Notes under the pieces: model-generated
Told to the model about the DNA's origin: nothing
Databases searched by the model: none
What the model saw: the letters and a program-made list of their open reading frames with translations, nothing else
Translations under genes and position numbers: made by a program
Part shown: piece by piece, positions 9,781 to 21,431 of the stretch
Numbering within the stretch: position 1 is the stretch's first letter
Layout: each line of letters opens with the position of its first letter
Origin: Tricholoma matsutake
Lineage: Eukaryota > Basidiomycota > Agaricomycetes > Agaricales > Tricholomataceae
DNA: 64,000 nucleotides
Assembly (NCBI GenBank): GCA_026075535.2
Contig: AP026538.1
Coordinates: forward strand, 4,774,001 to 4,838,000
Reading direction: 5' to 3'

Positions 9781-11268
9781 TAATGAAGACGTCACGATGC
9801 TGCCAGAGACAGTATTTGTGAAATTCATTGATACCGAAATGCATGATTTACTCGCTGGGAGTATCATGAAAGATGACCTGGTGAAGAGTGCAATCGAGGT
9901 GCTAAAGACCAAGGGAATGCCACTGATAAAGTCGGCACTAGAAGATTGGAAAATAGAGGATGGCCTTCTATTTTTCGGAAACAGATGCTACATCCCAGAC
10001 AACGGAGATCTACGGAAGAAGCTGGTGCAAAAGTACCATGAAGGAGTAACCAGTGGACATCCGGGACAATGGCAGACTACCGAAATGATCAGGAGGGACT
10101 ACTGGTGGCCAGGAATGATGACATACATCAAGAACTATGTCGCTGGATGTGCCACATGCCAGCAAATGAAGGTCAATACCCACCCGACGACACCCCCACT
10201 GCAACCGATCAAATCCGAAGCAACGAGACCATTTGCAATGGTGACGACAGATTTTATAACTGACTTGCCAGAGTCCAACGGTTATGATGCACTCATGGTC
10301 GTGGTAGACCATGGGCTTATGAAGGGGGGGTAATTTTCATCCGTTGCAGGAAAACAATAGATGCATTGGGAGTGGCCACCCTCTACCTAGACAATGTCTA
10401 CAAACAATTCAGCCCCCCAGACAAGATCATCTCCAACAGAGATCCCAGATTCACCTCGCAGCTGTTCCAAGAGCTAGGAAGGCTGCTCAGAATCAAGCTG
10501 GCAATGAGCACAGCGTACCACCCCCAGACTGATGGGGAGACAGAACAGGTGAACCAAGAAGTGGAAGTATACTTATGGATCTTCTGCTCGAACAACCAGG
10601 AGAATTGGAAGCACCTCCTCCCAACTGCAGAGTTCATGCACAACCAGAGAATGCACTCCGTACAGAAGAACTCCCTGTTCTACCTCATGATGGGCTATGA
10701 GCCCAAGGCGATCCCACTCCCCTACCTGAAGACAAACATACTGGCCATAGAAAAACAAATAGTTGCACTGCAACGGGCCCGAGACAAAGCGAAGGCAACT
10801 CACGAGTTGGCCAGACAAATGATGGCGGAAAGAACGACAAGACACTTCACCCTGTTCAAAGAAGGAGACAGAGTGTGGCTAGAAGTGAAGAACCTCAGAA
10901 CAATGCACCAAATGAAGAAGCTCGCACCAAAAAGAGAAGGACTGTTCTCTATCGAGAAGGTCCTAAGCCCACTCTTCTATCGACTGAAGTTACCAGAACA
11001 GTGGAAAATACACCCAGTATTCCACGCAGCACTTCTTTCCCGATACAAAGAAACAGAGACACATGGACCGAACTTCCCAGAACCACTGCCTGACCTGATA
11101 GAAGGCAAATCAGAGTATGAGGTGGAAGCGATCATCAGACATAAAAAGAAAGGAAGGACCATGCACTTCTTAGTGAAGTGGGTCGGATACCTGACCTCGG
11201 AGAACTCATGGGAGCCCGAGGGAAACCTGAAACATGCCAAGACAATCCTAGGAACATATAAACAGTGA
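9781..11268 (+). pseudogene. F integrase with C-terminal chromodomain
   Basis: The zinc finger HEGVTSGHPG ... CATCQQMK is intact. The first catalytic Asp is in VTTDFITDLP; the second is replaced by Asn (IISNRDPRF) where related copies have SDRD; the third acidic residue remains in QTDGETEQVN. A run of seven G at 10,324-10,330 shifts the frame, where G3 has five G and reads through. The chromodomain (about 11,105-11,265) contains FLVKWVGYLTSENSWEP. Confidence 0.87.
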
Positions 11269-11319
11269 CAACAGCTGTAGAACCCCCAAGACCAAGACAC
11301 CCACTGAACCAACCACAGA

Positions 11320-11835
11320 ATGCTCCCCACCCCATCAACACTACACCTACCACGAACCCCAGCAAGGACTGGGCGAACGGTCATCGACCAACGACCACTG
11401 ACAAACATACTCCCTGGCAGACCTGCATGGACATGCCCGCATGGGATTCCCTTCTGGATTACAAGGGACGACTGGATAAGAAGGATGTCCTCGACCTGTC
11501 CCAAATGCTGCCTCTTTGCCTGGAGGAGCACGAAGGCGGACTACACCTGGGTGAGGGCACAGTATGAAGAGTGGTGCTTCGAGGGAGAACTAGACGAGGA
11601 GGACTACTTCCCAGAGGACTTCTATATTGATCGAGAAGGACTCGCCCCCAGCAGAAGACCACTATCTGGGGTAAGTGTGCCCCTGTGGAGAGACCTGCAG
11701 TGGAATACCCACTATGATGACGAGAGTGGATATAGCCTGGCAAAAAGGCTCCTGCTCAGAGAACATGGAGAGTTGGGAACACTGCTGTGCTCCGACCGAT
11801 TCCCTCAAACCCCACGATCCTACCCCACCTCCTGA
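11320..11835 (+). CDS. Accessory ORF after pol in F (unknown function)
   Basis: A 171-codon open frame begins about 50 bp after the integrase stop and ends before the polypurine tract. It is the homologue of the 133-aa ORF in G1; shared blocks are STCPKCCL, EEWCFEGELD, EEDYFPEDFYIDREGL and LQWNTHYDDES. It has no stop although gag-pol of the same element has seven, but it is short so this is weak evidence of constraint. Synonymous differences dominate between the copies. It carries a CPKC pair and an acidic middle. I do not know its function. Confidence 0.65.
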   Translation: MLPTPSTLHLPRTPARTGRTVIDQRPLTNILPGRPAWTCPHGIPFWITRDDWIRRMSSTCPKCCLFAWRSTKADYTWVRAQYEEWCFEGELDEEDYFPEDFYIDREGLAPSRRPLSGVSVPLWRDLQWNTHYDDESGYSLAKRLLLREHGELGTLLCSDRFPQTPRSYPTS

Positions 11836-11876
11836 CCAGAGAGGAGAAAGAGATTTTGATTGAAGTCAGTGACTTC

Positions 11877-11895
11877 AAAGATAGAGAGAGGGTGA
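11877..11895 (+). promoter_or_regulatory. Polypurine tract of F
   Basis: AAAGATAGAGAGAGGGTGA lies directly before the 3' LTR start and is almost entirely purine, as needed for plus-strand priming. Confidence 0.7.
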
Positions 11896-12694
11896 TGTTA
11901 CAATTTGTTATCTGGACCTGCAAGACTGGGCAGTTCATTTTTCTTGTTCGATTTGACTCACTTCCGATGGGAGACACTTTGACGCATGGTGACTCCATGC
12001 ACCTGAACCCACTCCCATGCATGCTGCAATACAACAGCCATTTGACACAAGGTCCATAACGTTGGACACTCATGATCGACATGCTGCGCTGCAGCATGTC
12101 CTTGACACCGGATCCTTGACATCGGATCCATGACATTGGATGCCTCATGCCCGGCATGAGGCTATTCTCTTATTGTTCTCTGATATGCTGCGCCACAGCA
12201 CTCCTTGACATCGGACGCCTCATGCGAGGCATGAGGCCTATTGTCTCTATTGTTCTTGTCTATATTTACCTGATAAGCATCTCACTTTCTGATTGGACAA
12301 TAGATAGTCCTGGAACAGTATATAAGCTGTAGCTACACTCTGTGTATTCTCCAGCTTGACCTAATTCAACCAACGGTCTTAGACTCAACCAGAACACTTG
12401 ACAACTAAGGAAGCCCCTTAGTTGTGATACACTCGAATTCGACAGCTTAGGAAGCCCCTAGCTGTGATAACCCAAACTCGGCAGTTGGAAAGCCTCCAAC
12501 TGTGATACATGAACGAACAGTCTACTCAGAAAGCCTCTGAGTATGGATAGCTGTGACTACTTGAGGAAGTACCCAAGTGAAGGCAGGAAGCCCGATACAT
12601 TAGGAAAGTCTCCTAGTGTGATACCAATACAGTTGTAAAGCCTCCAACTGCAATACATGAAGCCAAGGCTGAGTTGAGACCTATAGTCTTAACA
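11896..12694 (+). repeat. 3' LTR of F (799 bp)
   Basis: Direct repeat of 5,079-5,877 with only scattered differences, many of them C/T or G/A. It is followed by the right GCTTG duplication at 12,695-12,699. Confidence 0.93.
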
Positions 12695-12699
12695 GCTTG

Positions 12700-13220
12700 G
12701 ATATGTGGTGTCCCAGGAACTCAATTTCTGTAGTGAAAAGTGTTGAATTCTTTGATGAGCAGTATAGCTCCACTGTTTGAAATGCTTCGAGGACAGCTGT
12801 GACATTCTTATGGTGTTCTGTGGCACACGATGACCAAATAATAATATCATCTAGATATACATGACACATTTTGCCAATTAGGTCTTTGAGTGCAAGTGTG
12901 ACACACTGCTGGTGGGTCGCAGGTGAGTTTTGGAGGCCCATGGGCATGACGACCCATTCCCAAAGGCCAAAGGGAGTGAGTGTGGCCATGTACTTGATGT
13001 GGTCAGGGTTAACAAGAGTCTGGAAGAAGGAGTTTGTCATGTTGATTTTCCCCCAGACTTTTCCCTTGGCACAGTCCATGAGAATGTCATTGATTTGAGG
13101 TAATGGGTAGTTATTGGGGACTGTCAGCCAGTTGAGGTTCCAGTAGTTGTTTACCCATCTTGGGAGTACATTGGGGTCTGCTTTTGGTATGATGAAGGAT
13201 GGTGATGCATATGGTGACAA
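12700..13220 (-). pseudogene. H reverse transcriptase
   Basis: The minus-strand frame contains SPYASPSFIIPKAD, the motif MPMGLQNSPATHQQ and the catalytic HVYLDDIIIWSS. It is open for 180 codons and then is cut by the F insertion; it resumes at 5,073. Substitutions such as INMTNSFFQT in place of the usual Asp-containing block show decay. Confidence 0.85.
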
Positions 13221-13228
13221 CGACAGTC

Positions 13229-14122
13229 TTATTGGCCAGCCACCAGGTGTTGTTCAATCAGGATTTTCCATCTGAGTCTGTATTTCAGGGGCAGGAATAA
13301 GACTGTGTGACAGAGAGAGTTTGATATTATGGTATACATCTTGTGGGAGGTCTTTGACATGGGGAATGTCAGTGGGAAGTAATCTTTGAATTGTTGTTTG
13401 TAGTCTTTGTTGAATGTTTGTAGGTCTGCAATCACAGCCAATTCCTCAATGTGAGTTTTGATGGCTGCAATGATGTTAGGAGGGCCTGATGTGAATTTAT
13501 CTAGGTCAAAATTCCCTGGGTTCTCCTCAAATAAGGACATCAGCTCCATGTGTACAAGCATGCATTTTTTTTGTTTCACTCTGGCCTTGTTTGATGGCAT
13601 GAGCTTCTCATTTCTGTTTGTCAAAAGGAGACACATTGATCTTCTTTTTGTTTAGTTCAGGGTCAGGGGGATTTAACAAGTCGTAACCACTTTCTTTTGT
13701 GACTGCCCTTCTCAGTTCTGCATTGACAATGATTTTATTCTTTACAAGGAATTCTAGACCTAAGATAAGGTTGGTATAGAGTCCAGGACAAATGATGGTG
13801 TTGTACAAGACTGCCATACAGCATCTGGGGATTGGATCTTTAGTTTACAATATTGCAATAAAACCATGTTGGAGTCTGTTTCTCTCTTATTCTTCATGAA
13901 GACACCTCACACTGTAAGTGATTTGAAAAGTTGATGGGGTTCAAGGCAGAGCAGCTCCATGAGATCATTTGAAATCAGCACTGGGGAGCAACCATGATCA
14001 ATAAGAGCCAATACAGGGGTGGGGGTGCATGTGGCTGGTGCATCGATGGTGCATGTCCATTTGAGGTGTTTGGGGAAAGAAAAATGAGGGTGGATGTGCT
14101 CATTTACTTCTTCCGCATGCAT
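13229..14122 (-). pseudogene. H protease and linker
   Basis: Near 14,040 the frame has LALIDHGCSPVLIS, a retroviral-type aspartic protease site with Asp-His-Gly. The downstream frames 13,608-13,817 (LILGLEFLVKNKIIVN) and 13,229-13,636 form the linker to reverse transcriptase. Frameshifts separate the three frames. No gag of H is visible beyond 14,122, where a SINE and other repeats begin. Confidence 0.7.
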
Positions 14123-14186
14123 GCTCTTGAAAGAGTCATTGCTCTCAGTCTCCTCCTCAAAAACTGCTGCAACAATGGCAGGAGGT

Positions 14187-14510
14187 CTTTACACTCCCCC
14201 CCCCCCCCCCCCAATCTGAGCAGACTCCACTCAGACACTTGGACTTTGCTCGGACTTCGTTGGCTGAAAGTCCTGCCAAACTAAATGTCCAGTCCAAGCT
14301 GAGTCTGAGCTGAGTCCTCAGACTGTCCTAGGACTGTCTGAGCATCTGAGTGGAGTCCGAGTGGACCAGCACTCATACAGTCCTAGGACTGTCTGAGTTG
14401 CTTATATAATTGACTGAAAAATCTGTGGCTACCACAGGGATTGAACCCTCATAGTCACATGATAAAGTACAATTAAGTCAGCAATATAACAGTTAGACTA
14501 AAGCATCATT
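14187..14510 (-). mobile_element. tRNA-derived SINE, copy 1
   Basis: Read on the minus strand it begins with an A-box-like TTTAGTCTAACTGTTATATT (about 14,502-14,483) and a B-box-like GGTTCAATCC (14,447-14,438). A body, an iterated GGACTC/GAGTCC middle and a G-run followed by GTGTAAAG (14,187) come next. The same head plan and end recur in the copies at 33,561, 35,341 and 62,041. The 18-base C-run here is the tail before GTGTAAAG on the other strand. Confidence 0.68.
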
Positions 14511-14679
14511 ACAGGTAAGTAGTTATATCTCTCTATGTACCACCCTGGCTGTGATGACAAATCAACACAGCTGCATCATCAACAATGCTGGCAATGGTGC
14601 TGCCTCCTCCTTACCTCCTACCCCAATAACCAACAACGGGAATGAGCCCAAACGACGGCATTGTCATTTGGGCTCACTT

Positions 14680-14743
14680 GTAAGTGTTTTTTTACATGAT
14701 TTTTGTTGTTTTGTTTAACTAACTGAAATTTCCTTAATGATAG
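14680..14743 (+). other. Intron-like segment, module 1
   Basis: 64 nt with donor GTAAGT, branch motif CTAAC 20 nt before the end, and acceptor TAG. The next bases, GTTTTATCTATG, are shared with other modules. Confidence 0.6.
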
Positions 14744-15034
14744 GTTTTATCTATGTTATAACAACGCCGCAGCCTCAAAACCACAACAACAGCTGACACA
14801 GCCACCACCCCAGGACCCAGAACCACCGCCGCAAGCAACTGCTTGCGGGGTGGGAATGGGTACAACTGCAAAACGGCAAGACAACAGCGACGTCAACTTG
14901 GCCAAATGCAACGACAACACAACAAGGCAACTGGAGACGACTGGGACTGGGAGATGGAATGATGAGGGGACAAGTGGGAAACAACGAAAGGAAGGCAAAG
15001 CAAACGAAGACAAATGATGTCTCTTGGGCCGTTG

Positions 15035-15078
15035 GTAAGTTTTTTTTTCTTGTTTTTGTTACTAACGAACTTTTTTAG
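15035..15078 (+). other. Intron-like segment, module 2
   Basis: 44 nt with donor GTAAGT, branch motif CTAAC and a T-rich acceptor TTTTTTAG. It is short for a fungal intron but has all three signals. Confidence 0.55.
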
Positions 15079-15302
15079 GTATTATCTAGTACTGCTGATG
15101 ATGACGACGACAAGCACTCAGAACCACTGCCGCAAGCAGCTGCTTGCAGGGTGGGAATGGGTGCAACTTCAAAACGACAAGAATGGCTACACACACCCAC
15201 CATGCATGACACACCACCTGCCTCCAGCCTCATGAGCAACTGCTTGTGGGGTGGATGGTGGGTGGAATGATGACGATGGCAGGGAATGATGACAGCACCC
15301 AC

Positions 15303-16583
15303 TGTGGCAGGGAATGTAGTCTGCTGGTAGTCTGTTGACTGCATGGTCACGTTGCAAGAGGTCAGCTAAGTGGGGATGGCAGTATTAGGGTTTTGGACAG
15401 AGTGGACATGCCTTTAGCTCATTTGGGAGGGGATAGAAGGCGAATAGAACACGGTGATACATTCGAGGCCGAACGTGTCATGTAAGGATTATCGAAAACG
15501 CGGTCAAAATGCGATCAACAGGGTCACATGGCAATGTCGTTGAATATGAGGAATGGGTGCGTCGAATAGCAATGGCTCGATGGATGGATAAAAAAAAGAA
15601 CTGTGCTCCTTGGAATATAACTTGTAATGATAAAACTTTGGGGAAACAGGGAAACCTAAGCTGACAGACTTGAAACTTAACTACTTAGCTAATATTCTAC
15701 ACCTTAGTGTGCAGTAAACTTGAAGGACTTTGTATTCTTGAGGAGAGACTTAAGTAGAGATGTAAACTGCAAAAAAGTTGGTACTCCATTCGAAAGGTGG
15801 GAGGACACCTATATACAAATCAATGGTACTGAAAATGAAAAACCCTTATTGCATGTGTTCTCTTGTGCCAATGGGACCAATCAACAAGAATGATAAACTA
15901 TCTAAGAAGCATGAAAGTCAGATCTGGGAAGCGTTGATGATCTTCAAGATTGTCATGGTGTTTGTGAGGCAGATGATATTAGGGTGGCATCGTCGAGTCC
16001 TCGTCTCGGGGTTTCACTAACTGGGAATGACTCAGGGAGAGACTGTCTTCGAGGCTCTCTATTGATGTGATGCAACTCATGCCCCCAGCAAGCACAGAGA
16101 GCACGCAAATCCGAACCCTCGACCCTACCATCCAGTTGATCAACTCGTTAATCTGGATGTTGACTTGCCACTAAAGGGGGGATTCGGGTTGATAGCTGGA
16201 TTGTCATGGTAAAAGGTTATTTTTAGACTGGGAAGAATTGTAATAAAATGAAAATGAAAAAAAAACCAGCTCCAATTCTTCTTGTCAAAAATGGAGCTGT
16301 CGGCATGAGGTACCAAGGAAGCATCAAAACTTCGAGGAAGCATCAAAACTTGAAGGGATGCATGATTGACACATTGCATGTGGAAGTTGTCATTGTCATG
16401 TCAGAAGGGATCAGATAATAAACTATAAGTAATAAAAGGAAAGTTAGCAACATGAAATATTGATGAATGCGAGGAATAGTGCAAGTATACAAGAGCCCAG
16501 CTGTTCTGGTGTGCGATGGTGTGGCTGTGACAAAGTTCCCGTGAATGGGAAAGTTGGCGAACAGGCCAACTGACCTGTCCACA
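15303..16583 (-). repeat. 3' LTR of E (left side)
   Basis: The outer end TGTGGCAGGGAATG matches the right copy at 25,011. The inner boundary is placed at CTGTCCACA (16,583), which mirrors the outer TGTGG end, but the right copy is truncated so this boundary cannot be confirmed by alignment. Confidence 0.6.
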
Positions 16584-16735
16584 AGTGGGGGGTACTTTGC
16601 ATGATGCCCCCATCATGCAGGGAACCAGAAGAATGACCTGCAAAATAAATTCAGTGAAGCATACTAGCAGAAGAGTTTAAGAAGCAGTTTGTCATCTTGA
16701 CAAGGTCAGAAATGTTGTGTGTGCAGCGCGCAGTC

Positions 16736-17682
16736 TCAATGTAAGGCAGTGGAGCTGGGGAACATGGGATCTAAAAGTATACATTCTTTAGCATCCACGG
16801 TTCCAAGAAGGTCATCTAGTTCCCCAATCATCGAAGCAGTGTACTCTGACCGTTGCCCAATCTGAAATATGGGGTATTTGATGAGGCTGTTGTTGTAAGG
16901 CAGCATCCAATACCCATGCCAAACTGGACTGTCGAGGGGAACCTGAGTGATTGGGTAGGGACAAATGGCAGTCGAGGAGGACATGGATTTGATTGTCTGA
17001 TTCTCCTTCCTGTAGTAAAATATTTCAGCCGATCTTTTGCTACTTTACCCCATTTCACTGTGTTGTCAATTTCCCTTAATCGATACGAATGGTTGCTCAG
17101 CTTCTGGTGGATCACAAAGGGCCCTGACCAACGAGGCGTCCCTTTGTTCCCATGTTGATTATCGAGCCACGTCTCGTGAAGCAGTACCCAAGTTCCTATG
17201 TTGAAGTCATTCTCAATGAAATACTTCTCATACCTTTTATTGAATGTGTCAATGGAATGTTGGCATTCATGCTTCTGTTGCTCTAGCGCATTTTGTAGTA
17301 TAGTGTCACATTGGCTGATTTGCAGAGTCCGAATCATGATGAGGTCCTCGGTGTTGACAACCTTATCCCAGTCTAGAGTTTCCCATGTGCGATCCGAAAT
17401 GTCAAATACTAAAAGGGGGTTACATCCATAAAGGAGGAAATATGGGGTATACCCTGTCATGTGAGAGACCGTACAGCGGATCGCCAAAAGTATAGCATAC
17501 AAGCTCAGCCACTTGCTTGTCTTGGAGCCACAGACATGAAGGAGGGCATTGACGATGACTTGGTGTGCCCATTCCATGACAGCGTTACCTTGTGGATGAT
17601 AAGGAGAAGAAAAAATTACCATAACACCATACCGATCAAAAAGAATCTTTGTGGTACCCTGAAATTCGGAACCATTGTCCAC
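16736..17682 (-). pseudogene. E integrase core and C-terminus
   Basis: The frame contains MDNGSEFQG, holding the second catalytic Asp, and PYHPQGNAVMEWAHQ, where the third acidic residue is kept. The C-terminal region PRWSGPFVIHQKLSNHSYRL is the usual post-core domain. No chromodomain is visible, unlike F. The frame joins the upstream piece at 17,770-18,612 through a frameshift. Confidence 0.85.
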
Positions 17683-17769
17683 AACACAGTATGGGATGCA
17701 ACCAAACCTGCAAATGATCTCTTCATAGATAAACTTTGCCCAAGTCTTTGAATCATTCTCCCTCGCTGC

Positions 17770-18612
17770 TCAAGCCTCTGGCCAACCCACAGCTGGCTCC
17801 ACTGCTTGTAGTAAGTAGTGCATCCTGCCATGTCCTTTGGGCATGTGAATCGTGTCCAGGTGGAAGCAACAAAGTATAGATGAGTTCCATGTTGGCAAGA
17901 AGGGGATTTTGGGATGCCTCTTTGAACATAACTGGCATCCATAGCAGGAGCAAACAAAGTAAGCAATGTCGTCATAGAGGTTCGGCCAGTAATAGTGTTC
18001 TGCCAGAAGCTTGTAAGTTCCATCACACCCACGGTGTCCCACTTTGTTATGTACCTGCACTAAAAGGAATTTTCGCTTCTCAATGTCAGTAATGACTAGA
18101 CGTGGATTTTTTCCACCTCTCGCAAGCTTCCAAAGGTGTTCCTTGTAAACCACATAAGTCTGCATTCTCGACAAGAACTGCTTCCTTTCCTTCAGATTCT
18201 CACAGTGTGTTGGCAGTATGCCATCCTTTAGATAGTCCAACATCTCTCGCCAAAGCTCTGGTGATTCGAGGTCTTTTACCCCATAAGTGTGCGAAATACA
18301 GGCTATGTACCCCTCCGCATTGACGTCTTTGTAGCCACAATGGATATCAACACTAGGAGTCGAGTGCCTCCCATAGCCAGAACTTGGGTTAGACACAGTG
18401 TGCGAGAGCGCACCTTTCACTTGGCTTGACATGAATTCATAACCATATACTGTAATTTCCATCCCGAATACCTTGTCACCAAGTGATATCTCAACCGTTT
18501 CATAGGTCGGCGTGTGTCGGTTTTCAAATTCATGTCCTGTGTATGTCAGAGCATCTGTACTCTTGAGTAATGATGCCACAATTAGGCCTTCCTTAGCTTG
18601 AGCTGACATCAT
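17770..18612 (-). pseudogene. E integrase zinc finger and connection
   Basis: It contains VHNKVGHRGCDGTYKLL and CYGCQLCSK, the HHCC zinc finger, then FHLDTIHMPKG with the first catalytic Asp. The N-terminal part is the spacer between RNase H and integrase. Confidence 0.82.
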
Positions 18613-19947
18613 TCACATGGGGTCAAAGTTGAACCTGTTGTATTCCCTGATCCGTTTGACGTCTTTGTCATGCAGAAAGTCTTGTTCGTCGAATACAGGC
18701 ACTGCAATTGTCGATAGAGTCATGGGTGAATGGTAGTCTCTGAAAACCACACCTGGTTGAGGGCGTAAGGAAGCTGCCATGGAATAGAACAATTTGTGAG
18801 CAGCGATGTTCAGTATTTCAGAGGATGAGGGGATGAAAGAGGAATTGTGGGGTAAAACAAGAGGTTGTTGGTCTATGCATGAGCTTCCTATAAATTTGTC
18901 AAGGTACTCTTCCATGTCTTCATCATCAGAATCTTCTGTGCTTTGTCTTCTTTGTGACAGCCCATCAGGTGCAAGGTGCTTATCCACTGGAACGTGGTTA
19001 ACTTTGAAATCAAAGAGAGAAAGGTACATTACCCAATGCATCATTGGCGCGTTTGGCAGATCAGGAGACTTCATCATTTCTATCAGAAATTTAGCATCCA
19101 CGTCTAGACGGAAATGTATACCCCAGATTCTGTGTCGCAGATCCTTGATTGCCCGAAAAACACCAAAGAGTTCACATTTTGGTTGTGAATACCGGGACTC
19201 TACCTCACTGAACGTGCAGGAGCTGAAAAGCACAGGGTGCTTCTCCCCTTTTACATTTTGGTGGACGACCCATCCAGTGCCATTGGAACAAGAATCGATG
19301 GCCACAATAACCAGGCCCTCATCAGTACTCCTAGGTTGGGGGGTGATCAGCTTTGCAGACTCGTAATTTACATGCACTAAAACTGGGGTGCTCGAGACCG
19401 ATTTTTTCATTATTTCCAAAGCTTCTCGTGCTATATCATCGAAATAGAAGTCTTGGTCAGTAAGCCTTGTGAGAAGTGTCAGAGGCTTGGCAATGAGGGA
19501 GAAATTTCTTATCCATTTCCGACTGACTCCAGCAGTTCCGAGGAACCCATGGACCTCTGTGAGGTTATGTGGTTCAGGCCAATTGAGAATTTTCGTTACC
19601 AACCCATGAGCCAAGTGCCAACCATCGCTTGATACGATGGTGCCTACCATGCCAAGCCTTGGGGTAGCCAGGATAGTCTTCCATCCTGAGGCTGTTATGC
19701 CAGCCATGATGAACCTAAGCAGTATGCGGTCTATGGCTGTGGGATACTCATAAACAAACCTCCTGATTCTGGGTGATATCTCTTCATCGTCATAGATAGA
19801 AGTCCCTCCTGCAAAGGTTACATCATCGATAAATACATCACTATTCTCCAGTATTTTATTCTTGTAATGCATGCCTTGTACACCGCTGGAATTCCAGAAC
19901 TGAGTTTGTAGCACCTTGGGGAAGAACTGTGAGTCGATGTGGGCCAA
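18613..19947 (-). pseudogene. E reverse transcriptase C-terminus and RNase H
   Basis: A 444-codon open frame. It starts near the catalytic box VFIDDVTFAGG (YxDD type), passes the thumb and connection, and then RNase H with VIVAIDSCSNGTGWVV, SQPKCELFGVFRAI and LDVDAKFLIEM, all with the expected acidic residues. It is the best-preserved long frame of E. Confidence 0.87.
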
Positions 19948-20268
19948 TCATAGAGTTGAATGTAGTGAGTGGGTGTGACCCTATAGCTAGGACACGCCCA
20001 TCGTAACCTGAAAACAAATCAGCCAAGCCATAGACAACCCTACCAACTAGGCCCTCCGCAAAATCGTCAACGTGTGGAGGTAACACTGAGTCATGCACTG
20101 TAACTTTGTTAAGTTCTTGAACATCGTGGACAATGTGCAGACTGAGCTTCTTCAGCACTGTGAAGATTCTAGATCGGTAGGATGACGTCGAGTACTCGTA
20201 TTTTCCCACCACCTTCTGGTCCAGGAGCATCTGTTGGATGGTATCTTTGATAGCCTTTGGAACGTTGA
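19856..20268 (-). pseudogene. E reverse transcriptase N-terminal half
   Basis: The frame reads VPKAIKDTIQQMLLDQKVVG and LADLFSGYDGRVL, the fingers and first catalytic block of gypsy polymerases. It overlaps the next frame at 19,856-19,947 where a frameshift lies. Upstream it is interrupted by the solo LTR. Confidence 0.82.
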
Positions 20269-21431
20269 TGATACTCAACCCAGGAAAACCACCTAAACTG
20301 CCGATGAGGCAATCAATGATATTTGTGACAAGTAAGAGGAAGGTTGTGAGTTGTTCCAAATGTTCATGGCCCAACCAATGGAAAGATGACCAGTTGGTAC
20401 TAGTCGTGAAGGTAGTGTTATGAGAGATGAAGGTGTTCGGCATGGTCTGATTGAGTATCGATTGAAATTGAGGGTGATTGACGAGATCGACGGCGAACAA
20501 GTTTATCATCGATGGTCAATATGTGAATTCTGGGGACCTTTCGATAGGTCAATAGTATACGAAGGGTGCAGCAAATGGCTATGAAGTGTTGGAAGGGTTG
20601 CTAGAGCTAATGACGAGAGGATCGAGGGAGGATCGAGGACGCGACAATCACAGAGGTTTCTCATCAATCGAGAAAACCCGTAGAGATTTAGATCATTTTA
20701 GAAAGTTGATTGGATGCTTAGAACTGTATACGAGACGATATGTGAAGATGATTTCTTCTTATTTCCAAGTAGATACTACAGAGTTTTATATGTTTTAAGA
20801 AACTTCCTAAAATGGAATGAGAAACATGTGTAGAACATGAGGCAAAAGATATGAGTTAAGGCACAAGGCCATAAAGGAGACTGGAATCCGAACAAGAAAG
20901 ATATATATATCATATGATGAAAGAGTAATAAAGGGAAAGAACTAAAAGAGACTGTCCTTTGTGTATAAACTGCGCTAAGTCTCACAATAATGCATCCAGC
21001 AGGTTCTGTGTGCGATAGGGACTTGGAATGAGGCTGACCTATGATCAGCAGGTTTGAGCACGAGTTGGAATATGTCCTAGTGCATGGTCTTCCACCATTT
21101 AGATAATGAAGGTGGTGCCCAATGTTGTTCATAGTTTCTTGATATTGATCGATGATGCTCGATCGCGGTTGCGGCTGTTCGAAGTTGATCGGGGATGTTT
21201 GATGGTGGTGTAGGGGGATCTTAGGGACTTTCGGGGTAGCCCTAAGGTTGTGCGATTGTGGGCTCTTGATATGATCAATGTTGCTGGTGATGTTTTGACA
21301 TGGTCGATATGATATCGCGATCAATAGACTAGGTCATGCTGTGTCTGGGACATCATAGGAGTTAGCCGATGTGATTAGAATGATGCTAAAGTGGTGAATT
21401 GGTCCTTGAGCCAAGGAGATGACCTATCAAC
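20269..21431 (-). repeat. Solo LTR of the G4 family inserted in E
   Basis: The segment aligns along its whole length with the inverse of the 5' LTR at 54,439-55,550. It separates two parts of the E polymerase frame (PPIH before, VPKAIKD after) that are contiguous in related elements. Imperfect 5-bp flanks GTTGA and GTGAA are consistent with a decayed target duplication. Confidence 0.8.

Larger units (their letters stand above)
5079..12694 (+). mobile_element. Complete Tf1-like chromo-gypsy retrotransposon F
   Basis: The element is 7,616 bp, with two 799-bp LTRs in direct orientation and 5-bp GCTTG duplications. It encodes gag, protease, reverse transcriptase, RNase H, integrase with chromodomain and a further ORF. 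Gag and pol look like one ancestral reading frame, now interrupted by seven TGA codons and two frameshifts. The single-ORF plan, the chromodomain and a putative self-priming primer site all match the Tf1/sushi branch. It is inserted in the minus-strand gypsy H. Confidence 0.93.
3654..14122 (-). mobile_element. Minus-strand gypsy retrotransposon H, split by element F
   Basis: Read on the minus strand it gives protease (near 14,122), linker, reverse transcriptase (to 12,700), then after the F insertion RNase H and integrase, ending against G1 at 3,654. The two halves join cleanly when F and one copy of the 5-bp duplication GCTTG are removed. No LTR of H is inside the window. The reading frames are broken in several places. 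Confidence 0.82.
14540..15300 (+). repeat. Palindrome-plus-intron modules 1 and 2
   Basis: Two modules in sense orientation. Module 1 has hairpin GAGCCCAAACGACGG... (14,644-14,675) then an intron-like stretch 14,680-14,743 with GTAAGT, CTAAC and TAG. Module 2 has GTAAGT at 15,035, CTAAC at 15,062 and TTTTTTAG ending 15,078. Second-type hairpins (CCGCAAGCAACTGCTTGCGG near 14,830, and near 15,131 and 15,224) follow each. No long open frame is shared between modules. Confidence 0.7.

Noticed and set aside
18806..19366. 186-aa plus-strand ORF
   Set aside because: It is the shadow of the well-supported E reverse transcriptase/RNase H frame on the minus strand.
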